Below are positions 44,628-53,225 of a stretch of DNA of 64,000 nucleotides, piece by piece. A program made the position numbers and the translations under genes. Positions within the stretch are counted from its first letter, which is position 1; each line of letters begins with the position of its first letter. The notes beneath the pieces were generated by a model. That model did no database searches, was not told the DNA's origin, and worked only from the letters and a program-made list of their open reading frames with translations. This DNA comes from an uncultured OM182 clade bacterium (GTDB taxonomy: Bacteria; Pseudomonadota; Gammaproteobacteria; Pseudomonadales; Azotimanducaceae). Where the stretch lies: assembly GCA_905182025.1 (NCBI GenBank), contig CAJJAA010000037.1:1-64000 (forward strand), given 5' to 3'.

Positions 44628-47222
44628 TTATGCTGCGCCAGTTGACTCAAGAAAATCCTGAGCAAATCGTTGTAGTACGCCGCCGGCTGTATAAATCGAC
44701 ACTTCTTCTGCGGTATCCAATCGACAGGTGACCGGTATTTCAATCGACTCACCATTTTGGCGATGCATGATGACGGTCAGGTCAGCGAGAGGCGTTGGGT
44801 CACCTTTAACATCAAACGTCTCTGTGCCATCGATGCTGTAGATTTCACGATTCTCGCCTTTCTTAAATTCTAACGGCAGAACACCCATGCCAACGAGATT
44901 GGTTCGGTGTATGCGCTCGAACCCCTCAGCGATGATGGCTTCAACGCCCGCTAGACGAACGCCTTTTGCAGCCCAATCCCGAGAGGAGCCCTGACCATAG
45001 TCAGCACCTGCAACAATGATCAATGGTTGTTTGCGTGCCATATAAGTTTCAATAGCCTCCCACATTCTGACAACGTTACCCTCAGGTTCAATGCGTGCGA
45101 GCGAGCCTTGTTTAACTTCGCCATCTTGCTGGACCATTTCGTTCAATAGCTTTGGATTAGCAAAAGTCGCTCGCTGCGCGGTGAGGTGATCGCCTCTATG
45201 GGTCGCATAGGAATTGAAGTCTTCTTCCGGCAAGCCCATTTTGTCGAGATATTCACCGGCTGCACTGTCCAGCATGATCGCATTCGACGGTGACAAATGA
45301 TCGGTTGTAATGTTGTCCCCTAGGACGGCGAGTGGCCGCATACCTTTCATTGTTCGTTCACCAGCCAAGGCGCCTTCCCAATAAGGTGGGCGACGTATGT
45401 AGGTGCTTTGTGGACGCCAATCGTACAGGGGGTCGGCTGCATCTGTGATGTCTTTCACATTCAAAAACATCGGGTCATAGACTTCGCGAAATTGTTCGGG
45501 TTTGACGCTCTGACTCACAATGGCATCAATCTCTTCATCAGACGGCCAGATGTCTTTAAGTGTGACGGGGTTGCCTTTTTGGTCAAGACCCAAGACGCCA
45601 TTCTCAATATCAAAACGTGTCGTTCCTGCGATGGCGTAGGCAACAACCAAGGGTGGCGATGCCAGAAAGGCCTGCTTTGCGTACGGGTGAATTCGACCAT
45701 CGAAATTTCGATTGCCGGACAAAACTGCTGTTGTGTAGAGATCTCTGTCGATAACTTCTTTTTGGATGACGGGGTCGAGTGCGCCGCTCATGCCATTGCA
45801 GGTTGTACAGGCAAAGCCAACAATGCCAAAGCCGAGTTGCTCAAGTTCCGTCAGCAGCTTTGCATCCTCGAGGTAGAGTTGCACGGTCTTCGACCCAGGT
45901 GCTAATGAGGTTTTAACCCAGGGCTTGCGAGTGAGACCTTTAGCATTAGCGTTTCTGGCAATGAGGCCCGCAGCAACAACATTGCGTGGATTACTCGTGT
46001 TAGTGCAACTGGTGATCGCTGCGATGATCACAGCGCCATCTGGCATCAAGCCTTCTTCATTTTCGACGATACCGCTAATACCAGCCTTGGCAAGATCGGT
46101 CGTCGCGACGCGTCGATGCGGGTTTGATGGACCTGCAATGTTTCTAACGACGCTAGATAAATCAAAGCTAAGCACCTTTTCATATTCTGCAGTTCGAAGG
46201 CTATCCACCCACAGGCCCGTTTCCTTAGCGTAGGTCTCAACCAACTTAACCTGTTGATCGTCGCGGCCGGTGAGCTTTAAATAGTCGATGGTGTTCGAGT
46301 CAATGTAGAACATGGCCGCTGTCGCGCCAAATTCCGGTGTCATGTTAGAGATTGTGGCGCGGTCGCCTAAGGTCAAGGCTTCTGCGCCCTCGCCAAAGAA
46401 TTCTAGGTACGAAGAAACCACTTTTTGTTCGCGAAGAAATTCTGTTAGTGCCAAAACGATATCGGTTGCGGTGATACCTGGCTGTCGCTTACCTGACAGC
46501 TCAACGCCAATGATGTCCGGTAGCCGCATGTAAGATGCACGCCCGAGCATAACGCTCTCAGCTTCCAGACCACCAACACCGATCGCAATAACACCAAGTG
46601 CATCGACGTGTGGTGTGTGGCTGTCGGTTCCAACCAGTGTGTCAGGAAACGCGACACCGTCTCTATCGTGAACAACCGGTGACATTTTCTCCAGATTGAT
46701 CTGATGCATGATGCCGTTGCCGGGCTGAATGACGTCGATATTCTCAAAAGCGGTGGCAGTCCAGTTGATAAAGTGGAACCGATCATCGTTGCGGCGATCT
46801 TCGATGGCGCGGTTTTTTTCAAAGGCATCTTCTTCAAAACCGGCATGTTCAACGGCTAGAGAGTGATCGACGATTAGCTGGGTTGGCACAACAGGGTTCA
46901 CCTGCGAGGGGTCGCCACCTTTAGCTGCAATGGCGTCTCTTAGGCCAGCAAGGTCAACTAATGCGGTTTGACCAAGAATGTCATGACAGACAACGCGAGC
47001 TGGAAACCAAGGAAAGTCTGATTCCTGTTTTCGTTCAACAATCTGCGTAAGGGCTGCTGTAAGTGCTTCCGGCGGACAACGGCGAACCAGATTTTCCGCA
47101 AGCACTCTGCAGGTATAGGGGAGCTTATCGTAAGCATCAGCTTTTATTTCGTTGATCGCGGCACGGGTATCAAAGTAATCAAGATCAGTTCCCGGCAAGG
47201 GTTTGCGATGCGTTACGTTCAT
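44628..47222 (-). CDS. acnD: AcnD, Fe/S-dependent 2-methylisocitrate dehydratase
   Basis: An 864-residue aconitase-family enzyme of the AcnD type. The cluster-binding cysteines are in ITSCTNTSNP near residue 407 and FACTTCNGMSG near residue 473 (CxxC). The swivel domain carries DYGQGSSRDWAAKG near residue 750. The TTG at 47231 was replaced by the ATG at 47222, which has GGAAG nine bases upstream. AcnD dehydrates 2-methylcitrate for the methylcitrate cycle, handing its product to PrpF encoded next. Confidence 0.95.
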   Translation of the reverse strand: MNVTHRKPLPGTDLDYFDTRAAINEIKADAYDKLPYTCRVLAENLVRRCPPEALTAALTQIVERKQESDFPWFPARVVCHDILGQTALVDLAGLRDAIAAKGGDPSQVNPVVPTQLIVDHSLAVEHAGFEEDAFEKNRAIEDRRNDDRFHFINWTATAFENIDVIQPGNGIMHQINLEKMSPVVHDRDGVAFPDTLVGTDSHTPHVDALGVIAIGVGGLEAESVMLGRASYMRLPDIIGVELSGKRQPGITATDIVLALTEFLREQKVVSSYLEFFGEGAEALTLGDRATISNMTPEFGATAAMFYIDSNTIDYLKLTGRDDQQVKLVETYAKETGLWVDSLRTAEYEKVLSFDLSSVVRNIAGPSNPHRRVATTDLAKAGISGIVENEEGLMPDGAVIIAAITSCTNTSNPRNVVAAGLIARNANAKGLTRKPWVKTSLAPGSKTVQLYLEDAKLLTELEQLGFGIVGFACTTCNGMSGALDPVIQKEVIDRDLYTTAVLSGNRNFDGRIHPYAKQAFLASPPLVVAYAIAGTTRFDIENGVLGLDQKGNPVTLKDIWPSDEEIDAIVSQSVKPEQFREVYDPMFLNVKDITDAADPLYDWRPQSTYIRRPPYWEGALAGERTMKGMRPLAVLGDNITTDHLSPSNAIMLDSAAGEYLDKMGLPEEDFNSYATHRGDHLTAQRATFANPKLLNEMVQQDGEVKQGSLARIEPEGNVVRMWEAIETYMARKQPLIIVAGADYGQGSSRDWAAKGVRLAGVEAIIAEGFERIHRTNLVGMGVLPLEFKKGENREIYSIDGTETFDVKGDPTPLADLTVIMHRQNGESIEIPVTCRLDTAEEVSIYTAGGVLQRFAQDFLESTGAA

Positions 47223-47362
47223 ATCAGACAACTTCCACTATTTTTTTGAGGCGGCAATTTTAGCATTATTCACCCCTTAGATGTCATGCAGATAAGCGGT
47301 TTTGGGACACAATAGAACGTAGGAAATACGCGGCGACACGAGGGGATGCAGTAAATAGGGGG

Positions 47363-47417
47363 CAAAAAAAAGCGGCTCGTCCCTGTATATGAGAGATGAC
47401 CCGCTTGTTAAGCCGCT
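47363..47417 (-). terminator. Possible terminator after the DDN-type gene
   Basis: On the minus strand a perfect 7-bp stem (AGCGGCT with AGCCGCT) is followed by eight T residues at about 47371-47364. The loop is long (33 bases), which weakens the call. It lies about 110 bp beyond the DDN-type gene's stop. The rest of 47223-47530 holds the acnD promoter region and no other gene that I can see. Confidence 0.5.
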
Positions 47418-47530
47418 AGACAAAAATTAGTGGCTATTGGGATGGTTCGGTTTTTTCATTACCTTGTACAAACTGAAGCTTACGGCTTTACGTTTCGGCG
47501 AGCCTTCACCAACCGCTTTAGGACGGCTGT

Positions 47531-47965
47531 TTAGCAAGGTTCTGCAATAAAGACGGGTATCTTTCGTGTCGTCTTGCTTTGGTAGTCGTTGTAAGGAGGG
47601 TATGCATCTGCACTGGCGCTCCAAAGCGTCTGCCGTTCGGCTTCATCGGATACTTCTCTGACAGTCATCGCAGTGACTTCGGTCTTGTCTCTAATCTCAA
47701 CTTGGGTATTTTCGCGCAGGTTGTAGACCCATGAAGGATTTTTAGGTTGTCCGCCCATTGAGCCAATCAAGACATAACTATCACCGACTTTTACTCGCAT
47801 CAGTGGAATTTTTCGGATCCCACCTGTTTTGTTACCCGTATGGGTGACAATAATACACGGCATGCCTGTTTCGAGCAGTGTAGAGCCTTGTGTGCCGCCG
47901 CTACTTTCATAGAGCTCAACTTGCTTACGTACCCAACCGATCGTAGGTGGTATGTATTCTGACAT
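47531..47965 (-). CDS. DDN-type nitroreductase-family deazaflavin/F420-binding protein
   Basis: A 144-residue split-beta-barrel protein with the DDN pattern: CIIVTHTGNKTGGIRKIPL near residue 37 and YVLIGSMGGQPKNPSWVYNL near residue 62, the cofactor-binding loops. AGGAAAA precedes the ATG. Related proteins use F420 to reduce nitro compounds or double bonds, although many bacterial homologues have no proven cofactor. A possible terminator follows. Together with the LLM-class gene at 17401 it hints at F420 use in this organism, but no F420 synthesis genes are visible. Confidence 0.85.
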   Translation of the reverse strand: MSEYIPPTIGWVRKQVELYESSGGTQGSTLLETGMPCIIVTHTGNKTGGIRKIPLMRVKVGDSYVLIGSMGGQPKNPSWVYNLRENTQVEIRDKTEVTAMTVREVSDEAERQTLWSASADAYPPYNDYQSKTTRKIPVFIAEPC

Positions 47966-48299
47966 TGTAGGTTTTCCTTTTTATGCTTGCTGATAAATTG
48001 CAAATTAGTTCAGCTATGCTATCACCGTCACGATGAAAAGATAACATCATCTGGATTTTGACGTGAGTGGCACAGCCGCTGATTAAATTCCACCCTGTTG
48101 CCAAACCTTAATATGATTTTTTTCGAGTTTTTCGAGCGCTAACAGCTCGACATAAAACGCGACCGCCGCATCTACATTCTGACGTTTATTGAAACATGGT
48201 GGATTCCGATGAAAACCCTAAGTGTCTTCTCTTTCCGGTCCTTAGATTATCGAGTAGTTGGTTTTTCTGCGACAGGATGAGTTTCACTTGCTCGTTTGA
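47966..48299. other. Intergenic region with a protein-like minus-strand fragment
   Basis: On the minus strand, an open stretch of 44 codons at 48217-48083 reads FNKRQNVDAAVAFYVELLA and LEKLEKNHIKVWQQ before a TAA. It has no ATG, GTG or TTG start of quality and an in-frame TAG just upstream, so if real it is a C-terminal gene remnant. I cannot name the family. The rest of the gap shows nothing else. Confidence 0.3.
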
Positions 48300-48773
48300 T
48301 TAAGGTGCAAGGCTAGATCGGGCTTGGGTGCCCCAATGGCCATCAACGTTTGTCACGATGTAAAGCGATTGATAGGTGCCGATCGGCTCATTACTGCTGT
48401 TAAAACGTTGAAATACGGTCGATATATGGACTTTATTTTTCGAGGCCAAGGTGACGTTTTTCTCTAACCAGTGTGAATGATCCCAACCGATTTTCGCAAG
48501 CTGCTCAAATGCTTTTGTTTCTGCAAATATCGATTGGTTTTCATAGACGGTGACACCACCGCTCGCGAACCTGACATGGGGGTAGTTCAGTGTTGCTGAC
48601 CACGCAGTCGGATTCTTTGCATTGAAATGCAGCATGAACTCATCCAGCGCTGCCATCGCAGAGGCGACTGATGCCGCAATTTCAGGGTCGTTGTGTGTGT
48701 CAGCTCTTGCTTGCTGGTTGGTAAACAAGAGGAAAACGGTGATCACCAAGATGATCGTTTTCTGAATGAACAT
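48300..48773 (-). CDS. Secreted NTF2/SnoaL-like protein
   Basis: The protein (157 residues) has a Sec signal (IILVITVFLLFTN, likely ARA-D cleavage near residue 25), and a mature domain that looks like the NTF2/SnoaL-type fold: AALDEFMLHFNAKNPTAWSA near residue 45 and VHISTVFQRFNSSNEP near residue 115. The start was set at the ATG at 48773, seven bases after AGGAG. It is the last of a minus-strand series with the calycin-like and LanC-like genes. Function unknown. Confidence 0.65.
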   Translation of the reverse strand: MFIQKTIILVITVFLLFTNQQARADTHNDPEIAASVASAMAALDEFMLHFNAKNPTAWSATLNYPHVRFASGGVTVYENQSIFAETKAFEQLAKIGWDHSHWLEKNVTLASKNKVHISTVFQRFNSSNEPIGTYQSLYIVTNVDGHWGTQARSSLAP

Positions 48774-48862
48774 ACTCAATCTCCTTTAAACGCAGGTAAG
48801 TGAAGCGTCGTGTTGATAGTCTAATTTTAGTGGCAGTCTATAAAAAATATCAAAAGAATATT

Positions 48863-49996
48863 TTAAGATTTATCAACGTAGCCATCGAAGAAACTTTTAA
48901 ACCCGGCGGGTTCATAGGGGCCAACAACAATTTGCTCGAGCACCCCAATGCCGGTTTTATCGCCATCAGTTGCGATGACAACTTGTTGGGTGTGAAGATG
49001 CTCTGGGGCAAGGTTGTCCAGCTGGCGTGGATCAAAAGATTCATGACCGGTCGCCAACTCGCCCTTCCACATACCTTGCTTCCATTCAGGGTGTCCGTAG
49101 CCGAGCCCCTTCATCATAAATTTCAATATGGGTTTTAGCTTGATCGTTCGAATGCCATCATCCAGATCAATCAGGTCTATTTCAGCACTGGCGGCTAAGC
49201 GAGTACCCGGATGATAGGCAATGCGGTGTCGTGCGGTGAGCTTGCGATCAACCAACCCATCTTCCACACCCGGAATGTCTGCTTCTGTTTCATACAAAGG
49301 TGCTTCTAGCCCTTCCCGAACCAGTGGCTCACCGCGCTGACCATCAAAAAATATCGCGTGGGAAACATGGTCATCCCAAAATAAGGGTGCCCATACAAAA
49401 CATATCCCCTTTGGCGTGTTGGGTGCGCCGCCGGCTTCTGCTTCACCGACGCCCCTGACGCCCCATGATCTATCTTTCGTGCCAAGACAAGTCGTTTCGT
49501 CGACATGAATGACACCGTCTGGGTGCGTGATGATGCCGCTCCAGCGACCAAATTGATCAAAGCGTGTTGCATCCATGGTGCGGCGATTACCGGATAGTAG
49601 CGTTTGACGCGCTTCCTGAATGCCCGCTGTTCGAGCGGAGAAAATAAGCTCGCAGGTGATGCCGCTCTCATTGTCCTGTAGCGTTACCTTGGCGCGTCGC
49701 ATCGGTTCGATGATTTCTATTTTAAACGGTCCCACTGACATGTCGGTGCGTTCATCCGGCGCGCGTCGCGAGCCATAAAAACAATGTTGTCGTTGCTCCG
49801 GCTGAACGACACTAAAAGAGCAGTCCATGATGCCTCGGTGAGGATAAATCGCCATGCCGATACCAAAGTAATAGGAGCCATCAGCAGCGTAGCCATTGAA
49901 CCATGTTCGATCATAAACGTTGCGATCGCTTGTGGCAGGGTGCGCGATGGGTTCGGGGGTTTGGTGAATCGGATAGTCGTCGAGCTTATTTAACAT
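48863..49996 (-). CDS. Calycin-like conserved protein (CrtC/AttH-like or DUF7064-type)
   Basis: A 377-residue protein of a family I recognise only by pattern. The N-terminal half has YDRTWFNGYAADGSYYFGIG near residue 25, an aromatic-rich beta-strand signature, and the middle has DRSWGVRGVGEAEAGG near residue 185. The second half reads like the beta-barrel half of AttH/CrtC-type calycin proteins. The ATG at 49996 was preferred over a TTG upstream. Such proteins occur near lipid-, steroid- and terpenoid-related genes; a role as a hydratase or lipid-binding protein is inference. It lies 93 bp after the LanC-like gene on the same strand. Confidence 0.65.
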   Translation of the reverse strand: MLNKLDDYPIHQTPEPIAHPATSDRNVYDRTWFNGYAADGSYYFGIGMAIYPHRGIMDCSFSVVQPEQRQHCFYGSRRAPDERTDMSVGPFKIEIIEPMRRAKVTLQDNESGITCELIFSARTAGIQEARQTLLSGNRRTMDATRFDQFGRWSGIITHPDGVIHVDETTCLGTKDRSWGVRGVGEAEAGGAPNTPKGICFVWAPLFWDDHVSHAIFFDGQRGEPLVREGLEAPLYETEADIPGVEDGLVDRKLTARHRIAYHPGTRLAASAEIDLIDLDDGIRTIKLKPILKFMMKGLGYGHPEWKQGMWKGELATGHESFDPRQLDNLAPEHLHTQQVVIATDGDKTGIGVLEQIVVGPYEPAGFKSFFDGYVDKS

Positions 49997-50088
49997 GTCG
50001 CGTCTCAATCTAAATGTGAATTACGTTTAACACTTACACGAAAGTTGAATCTGTTGCCAAATCTAACGATCAAAAGTTGTACGTCTAT

Positions 50089-51414
50089 TTAACCGTAGCT
50101 AAAGGGTGAATCAGGCATCGCGAGTTTACAGGGCGTGCCTTGTATTACACTGTGCAAATGCAGCAGAAAGCTACCAATACCTGCAGCGCCTTGCATATAC
50201 CCGGTCTGCCGCTCGGTAAAATCAGGCCTTGAACGATGCTCCGCCTGGGCCCAAGAGATACTTTGATCAGCTGAAGCTGAAGAGTGTTCAGCCGATACCA
50301 AATGTTTGGCAATACGATTAGCAAATGCCAAATAGCGTTCGTCTTTAGTTTCATCATAGAGGTACAAGGCATAGTCTCCAATACCTGCATCACCGCAGCA
50401 TTGTCCGTAATTATTCCATAGCCCTTTGCTGCGCTCTTCAGGCGCGCCGGTGCTTACGAGGCCTTCAAAATTGTCGATGAGCCAACGCTGCCAACGATCA
50501 TCTTCCGTGATCTTGTGCAGCAGATGCATGAACCGTCCTGTGCCTGCGGGTCCGTGGCAAACACCTAGATAGAAGGTGGATGCGGGCTGTTGTTCTTCGG
50601 TGTGACAAACTAAAAAGCCCTTCGATTGTTCATGAACGCGTGTCTTTACGTACTCTGCGGCAGACACAGCTGCCTGAAGATATGCTTCATTGTTCGTTTC
50701 CCGGTAGAGATCAGCGAGAAAATAGCCGACACCTGCGCCGCCGTGAGCAAAGTTGGGCGCGGTAAATGGAAAGGGCATATCTGTCATCATCAACCAACGA
50801 AGGCCATCGGGTGTTTGCTGTGCAACCTCGAGCAACCGGTCGGCAGTTTTTATGGCTAGCGGCAGTGCATCATCGCTGAGCCCTTGCCGATGTGCATAAA
50901 GATAGATAATACCTGCGCCGGCCGCGCCGACGGAGAGGTCTATGACTTCGCGCTCGCCCGTGATGCCGGTGATATCAGAGAAGGGTACGGGTTCAATCCA
51001 GCCAATGCCCTTACCGATATTCGTCGCCTGTGCTGTCATTCTCGACAGCGCTGTTAGTGCGCCGCGTTTGAATTTTTCCTGCTTCGTCGCTTTGTACAAT
51101 TCGTTGAGCACATAGACATAGCTAGGCCAACCACTGTAAATACCAATGGTTATAAATTCTTCAGCAGTCGCTTTTTCGTTAATGTAGTGCAGCAATTCTT
51201 CACCCGCCTGCGAGGCTATTTCCAAGTGTTGATCGTCGGCGCTGAAACTGTAAAGTTCCAGGTAGAACGTCAACACGCCGGCGCTGCCATGGTAGAAGGA
51301 ATGGGTTGGCTTACCGTCGGGCACACGGTTCCAAGTGATGCCGTGACTGGTTTTAACCTGATTGTCACAGAGGAAGCGCTCGGTATGTTGAACGCTTGAT
51401 AGATAGTCAGTCAT
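50089..51414 (-). CDS. LanC-like alpha/alpha toroid protein
   Basis: A 441-residue protein with seven repeats of the pattern G.aG followed by a helix, seen at YHGSAGVLTF, YSGWPSYVYV, VGAAGAGIIY, AHGGAGVGYF, CHGPAGTGRF, CCGDAGIGDY and MQGAAGIGSF. This is the toroid of the LanC family. In lantibiotic cyclases zinc is held by a Cys in one repeat and a Cys-His pair in the next; here CHG is in the fifth repeat and a CCG in the sixth, so zinc ligands may be retained in a swapped arrangement. The ATG at 51414 has GGA nine bases upstream. No lanthipeptide precursor, LanB or LanM gene is nearby, so thioether-forming activity is doubtful. Stand-alone LanC-like proteins can act on glutathione adducts. 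Confidence 0.84.
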   Translation of the reverse strand: MTDYLSSVQHTERFLCDNQVKTSHGITWNRVPDGKPTHSFYHGSAGVLTFYLELYSFSADDQHLEIASQAGEELLHYINEKATAEEFITIGIYSGWPSYVYVLNELYKATKQEKFKRGALTALSRMTAQATNIGKGIGWIEPVPFSDITGITGEREVIDLSVGAAGAGIIYLYAHRQGLSDDALPLAIKTADRLLEVAQQTPDGLRWLMMTDMPFPFTAPNFAHGGAGVGYFLADLYRETNNEAYLQAAVSAAEYVKTRVHEQSKGFLVCHTEEQQPASTFYLGVCHGPAGTGRFMHLLHKITEDDRWQRWLIDNFEGLVSTGAPEERSKGLWNNYGQCCGDAGIGDYALYLYDETKDERYLAFANRIAKHLVSAEHSSASADQSISWAQAEHRSRPDFTERQTGYMQGAAGIGSFLLHLHSVIQGTPCKLAMPDSPFSYG

Positions 51415-51506
51415 GGCACGATTCCGTAAAAACAGATCTCTTGACCATAACGCGCCAGGCGCAGGCACTCAAGGCAAACCGCGCCGACGATCGACGTGGG
51501 AATAAA

Positions 51507-51800
51507 CTAGCCTTCGTTATCGTTGTGATCTTTATTGCCACGAACGCCGTCTCTCACTTCTTCCTGCTTGCATTCGCGCTTGTCTTGTCCGGTGCGGCCT
51601 TCTTCTTGACGGCAATCTCGCTTGTCATGACGTTCATCGGAGCGGCCCCTTTCTTGTCGACGATCCTGACGGTCATCGCTTGCCGCAAGTTGGACAAAAT
51701 CAGTGTTTGTGTTTGTTACGGCGAACGGGTTCGCCGCATAAGAACCGATTGATAGCAGTGAGATCAGTACACCAATCACGATTTCCATTTTCAATGTCAT
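51507..51800 (-). CDS. Small Arg/Asp-rich secreted protein
   Basis: A 97-residue protein with a Sec signal (IVIGVLISLLSIGSYA) and a very charged mature part of repeated Asp-Arg-Gln-type units (DDRQDRRQERGRSDERHDKRD, then CRQEEGRTGQDKRECKQEE). The two Cys-Lys/Arg-Gln-Glu-Glu patches, 17 residues apart, look like a repeat. GGAGG lies just upstream of the ATG at 51800. A plus-strand frame over the same bases (51396-51752) is a shadow. Related charged periplasmic proteins of unknown role exist in gammaproteobacteria. It lies 92 bp upstream of the LanC-like gene on the same strand. Confidence 0.65.
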   Translation of the reverse strand: MTLKMEIVIGVLISLLSIGSYAANPFAVTNTNTDFVQLAASDDRQDRRQERGRSDERHDKRDCRQEEGRTGQDKRECKQEEVRDGVRGNKDHNDNEG

Positions 51801-52035
51801 CCTACCCTCCATGATAATTTTTGCATTCGAGATAATTGTCGTTAGATTTAGCGCATTAGTAAAGTGCTGCGGTTTTATCGTTAGATTTGATCTTGAGGGT
51901 CCAATCGGCTTAATTTCACAATGGCGCGTCTACCCTTAAGGGAGTATTCTGCTAAGCGCTATGACGGCTAACGGGTAGCATGGAACCCGGAATTCGTAGG
52001 CATAAACGCAACAAATAAATTGGGAGAAGGTGAGC

Positions 52036-53151
52036 ATGACAAGCGCCGACATGTCGAGTCAGCAGGAAGAATACAATTTGGTTGCCAAAAAATATGCCGA
52101 GCGTCTGGTTGAGTTCCGAGTGGCCGCGCAGCAGGCCGCTGGTGGAGGCGAAAAGCCCGCCGAGGCACTCTTTCCAGCCTTCGATAGAACCGGTTTAGGT
52201 GTCGCACGCGAGTACGAACGAATGGGCAATCAACCGGTTTCTGATGACTTGCAATCACGTGCCGATGCTTTCGGAGTGAGCTTTGAACATATTGGACTAA
52301 CCCTTGGGACGGTGCTGCATGGCATTGATTTGAGTAAATCATTGTCAAATGCGCTGACGAAATTTGTTCGAGACACCTTGTTGGAGCGAAAGGTGATTTT
52401 CTTTCGAGATCAAAACTTGTCTGAAGATGAACAGGTGGCCTTTGGTAGGGCATTTGGCGACCTTGATGCTTTCCCTTTCGGCAAGCCAGGTGCTAACCCC
52501 TATATTTTGGAAATTGCTCATGGTCCGCAAAGTCCCGGCACAGAAAACGGCTGGCACTCAGACGTTACCTGGATGGAAAAACCTTCTTTAGGATCAATTG
52601 CACAATGTGTTTCGGTGCCTCCTTATGGCGGCGACACGCTTTTTGCCGACAGCTACGCAGCTTATCGCGGTTTGCCAGATGGCCTTGCGGAACGACTGCA
52701 GCATTTACATGGCATCAATGACTACCAGATATTCCTCATGGGGAGAGGCGCGGGCCAGCTTCCGGATGATATTGTTGAGGGGTTAAAACAAGAGATTCCC
52801 TTCGGCGTCAGTCATCCCTTGTTGCGGACGCATCCTGAGACGGGGGTCACAGGGCTATACATTCACGGCGGATTTTTAAGACATGACTCGCTCTTCGATA
52901 TCAGTAGCGGCGAGGCATTATCTGCCGAAGAGTCCAAGCAATTAGTCGCCGTGCTTTTAAAACAACATGGGCGGCCGGAATATACATGCAGGTTTGAATG
53001 GCAGGCGGGTTCAATTGCCTTTTGGGATAACCGCGCGGTTCAACATTACGCCGCAAGTGACTATTTTCCCCATCAACGACTATTGCGTAGGGTAACGGTG
53101 AGTGGTGATAAGCCGTTTTATGAGCCCGATCCCATTTCTACTAAGGCCTAA
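52036..53151 (+). CDS. TauD/TfdA-family Fe(II)/2-oxoglutarate dioxygenase
   Basis: The protein (371 residues) has the TauD fold: the HxD metal site is HSDVTW near residue 174, and the distal His with the 2-oxoglutarate-binding Arg is in QHYAASDYFPHQRLLRRVTV near residue 340. An N-terminal extension of about 80 residues precedes the usual start of the domain. GGAGAAGG precedes a GTG (52030) and an ATG (52036); I chose the ATG. Relatives hydroxylate taurine, sulfonates, aryloxy-acids or other small anions. It is isolated, facing away from the LanC-like run. Substrate unknown. Confidence 0.9.
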   Translation: MTSADMSSQQEEYNLVAKKYAERLVEFRVAAQQAAGGGEKPAEALFPAFDRTGLGVAREYERMGNQPVSDDLQSRADAFGVSFEHIGLTLGTVLHGIDLSKSLSNALTKFVRDTLLERKVIFFRDQNLSEDEQVAFGRAFGDLDAFPFGKPGANPYILEIAHGPQSPGTENGWHSDVTWMEKPSLGSIAQCVSVPPYGGDTLFADSYAAYRGLPDGLAERLQHLHGINDYQIFLMGRGAGQLPDDIVEGLKQEIPFGVSHPLLRTHPETGVTGLYIHGGFLRHDSLFDISSGEALSAEESKQLVAVLLKQHGRPEYTCRFEWQAGSIAFWDNRAVQHYAASDYFPHQRLLRRVTVSGDKPFYEPDPISTKA

Positions 53152-53225
53152 TGTCAGAATATCTTTGGTTGACAGCTACGAGCGCACTGCACTGCGTGAA
53201 GGCACCGCCAAGCTACGTAAGTAAA

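Noticed and set aside
51396-51752. A 118-codon plus-strand frame with hydrophobic segments, resembling a membrane protein
   Set aside because: It is the antisense of the Arg-rich secreted protein gene, whose minus-strand frame has a signal peptide and a strong ribosome site.
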